A DNA stretch of 64,000 bases from Utricularia gibba (Eukaryota; Streptophyta; Magnoliopsida; Lamiales; Lentibulariaceae), in NCBI GenBank assembly GCA_002189035.1, contig NEEC01000002.1, positions 6,037,001 through 6,101,000 on the forward strand, in the 5' to 3' direction. Of this stretch, positions 13,986-23,214 are shown piece after piece (positions within the stretch are counted from its first letter, which is position 1; each line of letters opens with the position of its first letter). Position numbers and translations under genes: made by a program. The notes beneath the pieces are model-generated. The model had not been told where the DNA came from, ran no database searches, and saw nothing but the letters and a program-made list of their open reading frames with translations.

Positions 13986-14202
13986 GTCTGTGTTGGCATC
14001 CATGCTCTAGGTAAAACTTCTTCATGCTGTTTATTGCATTCCCTGAATGTATCATATGATTTGCAGGCTGTTGTATTACAGTTGCTTTGCTTATTAGTCT
14101 TTTCTAAACCCTAAACCCTAACTCATAAAATGTGATATTACGAATGAACGTTATAGCTTTGAAACACTTTTAAGTATGAAATATCAAAAAATTAATGTAA
14201 AA

Positions 14203-14235
<33 letters not shown>

Positions 14236-14520
14236 GTTAAATTTTATTTTTCTATTTTTCATTTTATATTCTAAATATTATTAACATTGTTAAATAATAT
14301 ATGTTTATTTTAAATTTTGATTAAATAAAAATTTAAATTTTCAATTAAAGTTATTTGAATTTATCATTAATTTATGTCGTTTTCAAACAACACACCGTGG
14401 GTATGATTTTACAACCTTTATTAAAGTTTTTTGTTAAACATTTTTACGAATGGGCCGGGTTGGTTCGGGTGGCGTGGTGGTTTGACCGGTTTGCTGTTAC
14501 CAAAGGAAAATTAACCGCGC
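13986..14520. other. Intergenic DNA with telomere-like motif and (AT)n tract
   Basis: Downstream of SKIP5 there is a telo-box-like run of CCCTAAA units at about 14,104-14,121 and a pure (AT)n microsatellite at about 14,204-14,232. The remainder is AT-rich and probably holds the SKIP5 3' untranslated region. No gene is seen. Confidence 0.6.
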
Positions 14521-14550
14521 GTGGCTGGGCCGCTACCCACGAGGCGGATG

Positions 14551-14938
14551 GTGGCAGAACCCTCGTCCGCCATCCTCAACGGCCTGGTTGGCGATGAAGA
14601 CGATATTACCGATCATGAAGAGGACGATTCTCCCTCCGCCGCAGCTGCCGCACTCCGTCTCACAGGTAACAATTGCCGTCCCCGATCCCCATCTGCAGCA
14701 GCATATTCCCGAGTCTAAGAGGCCGGTACCGCCGGATGAGTCTCGGAAGCTCTTCCAGCGCCTCTGGACTGATGAAGATGAAATCGAGCTTCTGCAAGGC
14801 TTCATAGACTACACCACTCGCCGCGGCTCCTCGCAGCAGTATCCTGATACGGCGACGTTTTACGATCAAATCAAGACGAAATTGCAGTTCGATTTCAGCA
14901 AGAATCAATTGGTTCAATTACCATCTGCACTTCACTGA
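14551..14938 (+). pseudogene. GeBP/storekeeper-like (DUF573) gene, 3'-truncated and frame-broken
   Basis: Plant GeBP-family proteins are DNA-binding transcription regulators. The N-terminal part in one frame (from the ATG at 14551) is acidic (DEDDITDHEEDD, then an alanine run). The family domain is in the next frame: SRKLFQRLWTDEDEIELLQG, then GFIDYTTRRG, then DTATFYDQIKTKLQFDFS, then KNQLV. The frame switches at about 14,640-14,668. The domain normally continues after KNQLV into a basic helix with lysines and arginines, but here it runs into QLPSALH and a stop at 14,936-14,938. The gene therefore lacks the second half of its DNA-binding domain and its C-terminus. It abuts the 3' end of the convergent ARM-repeat gene 100 bp away, suggesting that the rest was lost in a rearrangement. 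A short functional variant is possible but less likely. Confidence 0.75.
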
Positions 14939-15038
14939 TGTGCAGTTTTGGAATGTATTACCAGTCGGTTAGCTCCTTATCTACATGTGATTCTCAGCTT
15001 CGGACATTAACTGATGAGAAGAAATGGTTTGTTGAACC

Positions 15039-17209
15039 TCAGAAGTAACTAGACTGCTGTAGCAAGAGATCAAGCACTGCTAAGAGCTTAGCCACCATTG
15101 GGGCAAGCAGGGGATTATCATTTTGCACAAGATCAATAAGCAGAGCTTGAGCTGTTTCGGCATAGGCTTCTCTGTGTGCCATGACTCTGAAAATCCTCTC
15201 CAGTATCCATAGAGCTTTCTCCTTGGCCTTCAAACTCCCACAGGAAAGAATTTTGATGATCCGGGGAACGATAGAGTTGTCGACGAGATATTTGCATCCA
15301 CTCTCCCAGATATCATCTTGTACCAGTGTTGAGAAGCACCTTAGAATGGACTCATCCGCACCCCTCTGGTTGCTGTCGAGAATCTGGACCAAATGTTGTG
15401 TAGCTCCAGCTTTGACTATACATAGTGTGTGCCTCGTGGAGCAGTTTGCGTTGTGAACTTGACAGAGGGAACTTGCAGGAGTAGGCATACAGAGCCATTG
15501 CAATTTCCGCGACTGGGAAAGCTTGGGAGTGTTTTGTGAGAGTTGGGCCAAGCAAAACGCAGCTTGGGATTTGGTGATCTCTGAAGTGCTTGAAAGCAGT
15601 TTGAGAAGAACTGGAAAGATGCCACTTTCAGAGGAGTATATCTGTAGTTTCCTGTCTGCAGGATTGGTGAAACGGAGCAATGTACTAGTGATGCTCTCCG
15701 TCAGATGATCCATTGTTTCTAGTGAACTGCTCTGGCGTGAATTGATCATGGAAAACAACAGAGGCAATAAGTTTGCTTTCCTTAGAATATCGGAGGTTTT
15801 CTTGTCATTCACTGGAAAGGTGCTGAGAATTCCAAGGACTGATACCTTTTCAGACTCTGAATTTGAGGATGAGAGTATCTTTACTAGAGCATGGACATGA
15901 AAATGATCTATCACCTCAAAGAGCTCTCCTTTGACATCCTTGCAAAGCATGTGAACCAATTTTAGTGCACCTGTCCTTAGTTGCAGATCCCCTCCGGTGA
16001 TAAAGGGTAGAAGGAGCTGAATCGCACCATTATCATTCATTCGTATCCTTAATTCAGTTGCAGTCTCATGAGAAGCCACGTTATTCAACGCTTCAATAAG
16101 ATGGCCTTGAATCAGCGGGCTGGATGAACTCAGAAGTGAGAGCATCTGTTGCATTATGTCTTGATTAACTAGAATGCTTTCTGATTTTGCCACCTTTGCC
16201 AGAATTTCTGCTGCTGGTTCCCGTAATGTCATCATCACCGAAGTCACTGAGAACAGCAGATTCAGAAAGGATGGTACAATGCCAGTATCGATCAACCGTG
16301 TTACGTTTTCGGTCAAGTCCAGTAGCATCTCTAAGGCCTTCAAGGAAGACAACTTAGCCTCTAGATTCCCCTTACGGAACATGCTTACAAGTGACTCTAT
16401 AACCCCGTTTTCTCCAAGGAACGCCTTGTGTTGATCAAGGTGTTTTAGTTTGGATAGCGCTGTTGCCATCAGAATCTTGCTCATATCTGATCCTGGAAAG
16501 ATGATGCAACATTTTTTAGCTACAAAGCAATAGAAATTTTCATGTCCATGAAAAAAGGAGAAGTCTTACCTCCTTTGAGGAATCTGATTATCGGTTTGAA
16601 GTAGCCAGCTTCAGCCATATGAATTGCGTGTTGAGGATTACTTGACATCGAGTTTAGCAGCGCCTCTGCATCATGCGAAGCCTCCTTATTATCCGAATTC
16701 GAGATGTAGATCAGCAGCAAGATGCATCCCCGTATTTGGCCGATGGTACGTATGACTCCAACATCATCGGAAAGACACCGCAGAAGGCCAACTGCCTCTC
16801 CCTGCTCATGAACATCGCGTGCCATTGACTTCACCAAAGCTGATAGAAACTCCAACTGTTTCATCTGTTCCTGTACACTTCGGAGCAAAGGGTTAAGAAA
16901 GGCTACCAGCTTGAGGTTTGATGTGAACACATTGTGCCTGCAATTACCTTGTGTTCATCGTTTTTCCGAGCAAGATACCGTAGCATTCTAATGATCATGA
17001 CTCTGTCACTCTGTTTACAGACAATCAGCAGACGGCATAGAGCAGCGACTATACCTTGTTCATCTATAGTTCGGTCCGAAATCATGCCATCCATCATCGT
17101 TCCATTCAATAAGGCAAGAGCATCCTCCAGATTTTCACTCTTACCACTCTTGATCTGTAAAATTGCGTCGTCAACTGTTGCTACTATCGCTTCTTCTTCT
17201 TCTTCTTCT

Positions 17210-17256
<47 letters not shown>

Positions 17257-17649
17257 TTCCGATTCCTCCTCGATTTCATCCACCGTCACGTTTTCGTACC
17301 ATTCCGAGCTACTGGAACTTAGATCCAGTTTCATCGCCAGCAGTTCCTTACACAACACCTCCATCGTTTCCTTGTTCACAATCGTCGCTTCTCTGCTCGA
17401 CAGAAGCACGAGCTCAAGCGATCTCCCAAGTTTCTGCAACAACTCCTCCTTCTGCTTGACCGGAGAAGACTGAGTTTCTATCAGGTGTTTCGCGTCGTCG
17501 TACTCCGCTTCCAGCACACCGAAAGCTTGCTTGAGTGCGGGGAAACTCGCCATCTCGATGCTCTCCATTTGTATCAGAACTTCACCTAGCTTTTCCATCA
17601 TCATCGATAGGGACGAGGAATCGAGCTCAGCCGCCGCAGACTCCTCCAT
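15039..17649 (-). CDS. ARM-repeat protein related to PUB43/44-type U-box proteins, without a U-box
   Basis: Three minus-strand exons, 16948-17649, 16570-16870 and 15039-16492, total 2,457 nt, or 818 residues, close to the length of PUB43/44-type proteins. The first intron is only 77 bp (16871-16947) but has a good donor, a pyrimidine tract and an acceptor, and it keeps the frame (NDEHK joined to EQMKQLEF). Residues about 1-110 form the helical N-terminal region typical of plant U-box/ARM proteins. An uninterrupted glutamate run follows at about residues 130-155, encoded by a GAA/GAG repeat. ARM repeats fill the rest (for example HMAEAGYFKPIIRFLKGG, ALSKLKHLDQHKAFLGENG). The cysteine/proline-rich U-box expected in this family is not seen, so ubiquitin-ligase activity should not be assumed. 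Similarity was judged by eye. Confidence 0.85.
17191..17263. repeat. (TTC)n microsatellite encoding poly-glutamate
   Basis: A nearly perfect run of TTC units with one or two TCC/TTC variants lies in exon 1 of the ARM-repeat gene. On the minus strand it encodes the glutamate tract. Such coding repeats are prone to length change. Confidence 0.9.
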
Positions 17650-18240
17650 TTTTTCCGGTCACCTGAAACCAGACTGAATCGCCGGCTGAAATCCGATTGA
17701 AAAACGTCGAAGATTAGGGTGAGTGGCGAAGAACAGTCTGTGCGAAGTACATGTAACGATTTCACATGGACCCACGGTTCAAGGATGAATGCTTGATCAC
17801 GAAAGGGTGGCTTGATTATTTTTTTAATATTTTAAAGTAAAAATAGTTAGAAATAACTAAATTTAAATATAAAATTTAATTGATATTAATCTCATAAAAT
17901 AATTTAAAATATTAAATAAATATGTAAATAATTTATTCGTATTAAAATCGAATAATTTGGGGAATGCATGATTTATAAGTAACAAATGATTATAAATGAG
18001 TTACATTAATATATATGATGATTTAAAGCTGAATTGTTTGATATTTCTTCGATTGTAGAAGTGAGAGTACGAAATATGAATCGATTTTTAGTCCCTTTGA
18101 AGTTTAGAATCATTTATTTATAAAAAAATATAGTCATATCTATATCTTATATTGATATAATTTGGTATCATAATATCTTTCCAAAGATTCCAATAAAGAT
18201 AATTAACTGTTATAATATTATTATTCTCACTAATCATACT
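17650..18240. other. ARM-gene leader and AT-rich spacer
   Basis: The first 150 bp are mixed in composition and probably hold the leader of the minus-strand ARM gene. The remainder is AT-rich with no recognised feature. Confidence 0.5.
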
Positions 18241-18259
18241 TTAAAAAAGATGATTATGA

Positions 18260-18770
18260 TTAACGACAATGATAAAGGTCGTCGACGACCAGACCAGGTC
18301 GTCCACTACCTGGCATCACTTTCTCAATAATGTTCGCTTTATTTGTTATGGCGGAGGTCCAGTCCGTACGCCGGAGAAGAACACGCGTTCCATCCATATT
18401 CCACGCAATCATGACGCTGGACGTAGGCCCGCTCTGTCGTGACCAGATCCTGACCCAGGAGGGGCCTCATGCGCATTCGTCGTAGTGAAGGCGCAAAAAA
18501 AAAATAAGCAGGCTGAGATCCAGTTCCCCGGTGAAGTCTACGTCTTCCGGCGGTGCCTAGAGATGGAACCCAAAAGACTGCTGCATTTCGGCCTCTCCCT
18601 GTTATGAGGCTGCTCCGGGTTAACTGCCAAGCAGCAAGTCAAAAGTCTTTCCACCGGGGGCAGCCCCGGTGCTGAGGAGACCTGCCAGAAGAATGAATGG
18701 GCCAGGGCAGGACAAAGATTGGCTAGTGCGGGTTCCCTTCTTAGTTAGAGCTCCAACCTAGCAACTAATC
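18260..18770. other. GC-rich island of unknown origin, possible organelle-DNA insert
   Basis: About 500 bp stand out from the AT-rich surroundings by balanced base composition and by several open frames on both strands. Examples are a plus-strand frame starting MAEVQSVRRRR at 18,348 and a minus-strand frame whose end reads RPLLGQDLVTTERAYVQRHD and stops near 18,338. A perfect 14-bp palindrome, GGTCGTCGACGACC, lies at 18,277-18,290. An A10 run occurs at 18,495-18,504. No known protein, tRNA or snRNA was recognised. The texture resembles plant mitochondrial intergenic DNA, so a NUMT is one guess; a lost gene or non-coding RNA are others. Confidence 0.4.
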
Positions 18771-19259
18771 TCAACCTTCTCCCTGATTTCTACAAAGAAA
18801 AAGGATCCCAGTTGGGGAATATCCATACCCCATCATCACCATCATCTTGGAGAATTTGATCCTCAAATCCATTAACAACCACTTATGAATCCAGTTTCCT
18901 TGGTTTACATCCTTTCTCTCAAGTTTTAGATCGAGTTCATCTATCCTGTAGGAGGACTAACAGGGGTAACTGCTGGCTTTCCAATATGAGATTGCCATCC
19001 AGTCACTAAAAGATTTCCGGATAATAAACCATTGCATCTTGCTTTGGGTGTAATGATTTAGAGTTCGATGAAGAAGTTAACTTCTTGAACCAGAGCCTCT
19101 CTACATTCAAAAGTCATCTCTGATGATCCATTGCTAAAAGCATGAACGGGAAGAATCCGATGATTCTAACTAAACTAAACAAAGGGCAATCAATTCGTAA
19201 GTTTTCCTCTGTGCACATGAAGCAAGAGGGGTGCTTCTCCATATCATCATTGAAAAGCA

Positions 19260-19532
19260 TCACAACTTGATCATACCTGGGCTGAATTCTTCCACAGTCT
19301 TCGTCGCAAGTGTGAGAACATCAACAAAAGCGCTGTATGAAGCACGGAGAAATCTTGCTTCCACCGCCTCGAAGTGCACGGAAAGCTTCCCTCCTGGTGA
19401 TACAGACATCTTCCTAATCACCTTGTCGGGCTGCAACTCTTTATCAACAGCTAACGCATTGTACACAATCTGCGCGACCTCCTCCGAGCCGTAGTCCACC
19501 TCCAGACTGCAGCTGTAATCGAAATTCGTCAT
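19260..19532 (-). CDS. KEOPS/EKC complex subunit Pcc1 (LAGE3 homologue)
   Basis: Pcc1 is the dimerising small subunit of the KEOPS complex, which is needed for the t6A modification of ANN-decoding tRNAs. The 90-residue frame MTNFDYSCSLEVDYGSEEVA, then YNALAVDKELQPDKVIRKMS, then LSVHFEAVEARFLRAS and AFVDVLTLATKTVEEF matches the whole Pcc1/LAGE3 fold, including the conserved 'EARFLR.S...F.D.L.LA..T' signature. A possible splice donor (CAG/GTATGA) sits at 19,275-19,280 just before the stop, so the last few residues could come from a downstream exon that was not located. The length without it is already normal for the family. Confidence 0.9.
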   Translation of the reverse strand: MTNFDYSCSLEVDYGSEEVAQIVYNALAVDKELQPDKVIRKMSVSPGGKLSVHFEAVEARFLRASYSAFVDVLTLATKTVEEFSPGMIKL

Positions 19533-20020
19533 CCCAAGCCGTCTAGGGTTTAATGTTCAGATATCAGAGATAGAGCGAGCGTATTTATACGCGTAGCGAG
19601 ATTGGGCTATCGCAATGGAGCTCATGAAACCCGACCCGTTTTACCACAATCTGGGGAATGAATGAATGAATTCCTCGCTGCGTCTGAATCTCTCTTCTCC
19701 CGTGGATTCATATTTTCTATTGACTTGGGAGTTGATGCGGTTGATGTAAAGATTGCCGGAGGCACTTCCTCTTGTGAGTGAGTTCCTGGTGAAGCTCAAG
19801 AAAAGGTATGATCTTTTTGGGATGGTTCATCTGAGCGCCGTCAGATGATTTGTGTTTCCCGTTCTGGTTTTACTGTAATCGTAGGGAGGTCGAGGGTTCA
19901 AAGGCGACGGCGAGGTTGACTGCGGAACTACTCCCTTCGATTTTTTTTTTTTTCTGGAGATGTGCAGGGTGCTGTCTCTATAAACAGGGCAACGGGACTT
20001 TTGACAAGCAGCACAGAAGC
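19533..20020. other. Divergent promoter region
   Basis: This stretch separates the minus-strand Pcc1 gene from plus-strand reading frames and must hold the Pcc1 promoter and leader. A T-rich tract lies at about 19,940. No specific motif is claimed. Confidence 0.4.
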
Positions 20021-20269
20021 ATGGAGAACAATGGCAATGTCTTGGTGGTGGGGGATTTCGAAGCGGAGGTGGTGTTACTTAACCTGCAGCATGAACTATT
20101 GCTGTTTGTCTTGGTGATGCTGCTCCTGCATTTCTTCCCCATTGTTTGTCGCTTTGTTTCGATGCTCACATCCAGGAAATCCTTGCTGAAAATGGCGACT
20201 AGGCTGCGATATTTTTACGGACAGAAGCCGATGATGGGCGGCGATCTGTTGAATGCCGTTGATGGATGA
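20021..20269 (+). CDS. Possible small membrane protein, unrecognised
   Basis: An 82-residue frame starts with MENNGNVLVVGDFEAEVVLL and contains a strongly hydrophobic segment (about residues 26-46, LLFVLVMLLLHFFPIV) followed by a basic tail (SRKSLLKMATRLRYFYG). That layout fits a single-span membrane protein with a cytosolic basic side. An upstream in-frame start codon at 19,850 would lengthen it but gives low-complexity sequence. I do not recognise the family, and the frame lies just upstream of the DUF1442 gene, so it could instead be leader or chance sequence. Confidence 0.35.
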   Translation: MENNGNVLVVGDFEAEVVLLNLQHELLLFVLVMLLLHFFPIVCRFVSMLTSRKSLLKMATRLRYFYGQKPMMGGDLLNAVDG

Positions 20270-20523
20270 AACCGAGGTGGCAACTCTTCGTCTACGTGGT
20301 TAGCTTCAGATTTAAATAAGAGAAGGAATGAACGGTGGTTGTGGTCCGTGGAATGGATTCCCAAAGAAGCGGAACACAACGGCGTGTTGATAATACGACG
20401 CCATTGGAATTGGGCGTCATCGTCGCCCGTCTCTCCTTCAGATTTTCTCCGGGAGGAAGACGGAAGCACCTGTTCTATGCAGCAGCTTCGTGATCGGTTC
20501 ATTTTCTATTTTCTGAATGCGCC

Positions 20524-21480
20524 ATGGAATGGTCCCCCAAATCAGCCGCCAATGCCTACGTCGATGCCCTCAAATTGGTACGTTCTCTCCATCCCCTCTT
20601 GATTGAACCCTGTTTCTTCCTCTTCATGCTTTGCCGATGTTGTTACTCAGAGAAGATGGCCGATGTTTTGGAATTCTCCATTCTATCAGGAGCTTATTTT
20701 CTGTGTAAAGATGAGATTTTTTTTGAATGTCAGTGACGAAGAAGCACATTCTTTCCTTGTCCTAATTTCCTTTGGCATCTGGTCATGTTTTGATGTTTTT
20801 ATGTACCAAAGCAGTGCCATAGATGCAAGAAAAGGTGCAATTCTTGTGATGCACAGATGCCTGCAAGCACCGAACTTTTATCAGCACTAGCAGCTGGTAT
20901 GAGCGCAAAGTTGATTGTGGAGGTGACACCCGAGGTTTCGCCATCAACGGTGGCGTTGGCAGCCGCCGCGAGGCAAACTGGAGGGAAACTGGTTTGCATT
21001 GTGCCAGAGCCGAAGCTCTGCAGAACACAGAAAGAAGTAGAAGAATCAGGCCTTAGTGACATAGTGGAATTCAGAACAGAGGATCCTGCTGAGGCATTAC
21101 TCAACTACGAGAACATTGACTTCTCCTTTGTGAACTGCAAAGCTGATGACTACGAGCGATTCATTGAAAATCTGGATGTGAATCCAGTAAAGTCGATGGT
21201 GGTGACGAGCAACTCCTTGCCAGGGGAAGAAAAGCTAGGAGAACACTTGAAAGATGTGGAGAAGAGAACTGAAGTAAGATCCATGAAGCATCTTATTGGG
21301 GAAGGCATGGAGATTGCAATGATTGGGAAGGGAAACGATCCTCGGACCCCTCGAAACCATGGAATCCCCTTCCAGAGAAAGATGGGTATTGTGAAGAAAA
21401 CAGAGAAAAGCAGATGGGTTTTCCGAGTTGATGAAATCAGTGGAGAAGAACACATCTTCAGGATTCCCAGATCAGCATGA
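20524..21480 (+). CDS. DUF1442 family protein (SAM-methyltransferase-like fold)
   Basis: Two exons, 20524-20577 and 20815-21480, make 720 nt or 239 residues. The short first exon MEWSPKSAANAYVDALKL is the characteristic start of plant DUF1442 proteins. Exon 2 continues with a cysteine-rich segment (CHRCKKRCNSC), then a Rossmann-like core: ELLSALAAGMSAKLIVEV, VALAAAARQTGGKLVCIVPE, IDFSFVNCKADDYERFIE. The C-terminus ends in KSRWVFRVDEISGEEHIFRI. The family is placed in the SAM-dependent methyltransferase superfamily by fold, but substrate and activity are unknown. The gene looks intact. The cysteine cluster at the start of exon 2 is worth noting because DUF1442 members vary there. Confidence 0.9.
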
Positions 21481-23214
21481 GAGTGCTGATCAGTTTGCTG
21501 ACTTTCACAAACTGTATAATACCACATTATAGCTACAAGTTTGGAGAAGAGGAGAGCTGTGCACTCCCTCACCCTTGATGCGCACCTCATATTTCTGCGC
21601 AGGAGGTTCTAGTAAGTGTAGTTTCTCGAGTTTTGGATGCTTCTTCAAGATTATGAATGCTGTTGTAGAACACAGAAGGGTTCTTAGTCCATGGGAATGA
21701 TGGGGATGAAGCGGTTTGTGAGTGGAACGCCTTGATCTCTTCGCTGTTTAGACATCATCGTCTTCTCTCCGCTGCTCACCCCTTGCTCTGTTACCCTGCA
21801 GAGTGAACGCTGTGAACCAGTGTTTCTGAACCCGGATCGGGTTCCGTAAACCCGGTTTGATTTATGTAAAAACCGGTAATACATTAAATGCAAAATTAAC
21901 TTCACATTATTCTAATTTAAGTGAACATATTCATATAATGACTAATTATCCAATTTTTTTCCAAAATTCATATTATTTAAAAAATTAGTTTTGTTGCTAC
22001 CTGAAAAAATTCTTACCATACTTAGTAATATATGATAACTGTCATTTTATCTCACATACATTCAAGTAAAAATATTATGAAAAAAATTATGTCAATAGTC
22101 CATACTGTTTACCTAAATGACATAATTGATATTCCAAAATAATATTTTAATTTCTATTATTTCAAAATCATTTATAATTAGTCTCCATGGTTTCCAAATT
22201 GGACAAAAATAGTTCCCATTTTCCAAATTATTAAACAATAGGGATGAATTATATTTGGTTTTTAAATATTAAGAACTAATTATAAATTATATTTAAACAA
22301 TGAAGATAAAAAATAATTGAATTAAAAAATTTGAGAATTAATATGCCAGATATACAAATTTGGAAACTAAATGTCAATGGAAGATTATTTATGCTATTTT
22401 CATTAAATATTGGGGATTAATCATGTTAATTTTAAAAACTTTAAGGAATTATGCCGTCAAGTGCCCAATATATAATATATTTATTTTTTTCAGCGTAGTC
22501 ACTTTTATAATACACCCGGTAATATATTCATTATATATCATATTAAATAAGAGATATCTAAATTAATCATATTAATTTATAATTAAAATATTTTTATAAT
22601 ATTAATTAAAGTAAAATATTAGCAAACCCAATCGCCAATCCTCCATGTTGACCCCACATTCGTAAAACCTGGAATTTCCATACATTTGAGCCTGGCGCGA
22701 GGCTGCAGCGAAATCTTGGAGCCAAAGGATTTCAGTCAAAATCCGACCTCCCTTTGCAATTCGCAAATCTCTCTCGCCCTAATTCGCATCCTTATTGCCT
22801 TTTTTTGGGAAGCCATCAGTTTCGATACAGATCCCTTGTACATCATCGTACATTGCCCCTTCATGTGAGTCCCGTCTGCGTGTGCTGCTGTGGCTGTTGG
22901 GGCTCCATCAGGAATTGAATTTGATGCCCTTCTGTTGATTGTTTCAAACTATTTTTGGAAAACCTGCGTAATCTCTTGAGGGTCTATCTCAATCTGGTGA
23001 TTGCTCGGTATATTTTATCCAAGTATCTGGATTTTTTGATAGGGTTTTGTTTTCCTCTTTTTTGTTCGCGTTTCTGGGTCGGTTTCGGTTGTGGATTGTT
23101 TAAATTGGAGGATTTATGAAAATCGGGGAGGTGGGATTTGTATCTCATCGTGTTGTTTCGATTTGGGAGGGTGTTGGATCGTGATCAGCAGAAAAATTGT
23201 GTTTTTTCTGCGTG
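21481..23214. other. Intergenic region and ATX-type gene leader
   Basis: After the DUF1442 3' flank, 21,900-22,620 is AT-rich without genes. From 22,620 to 23,214 the composition is mixed. This part probably contains the 5' leader of the methyltransferase gene, with a possible leader intron beginning at the GTGAGT at 22,865. Confidence 0.5.

Noticed and set aside
14104-14121. Telomere-like CCCTAAA repeats
   Set aside because: Only two to three units are present, which is the size of a common telo-box or chance, not a telomere or fusion site.
16936-16955. An apparent frame break in the ARM gene near GTAATTGCAGGCAC
   Set aside because: It disappears when a 77-bp intron (16,871-16,947) with proper donor, pyrimidine tract and acceptor is used; the joined protein reads well.
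16934-17473. A long serine-rich plus-strand frame
   Set aside because: It is the antisense shadow of the ARM gene; the serine run is the complement of the glutamate repeat.
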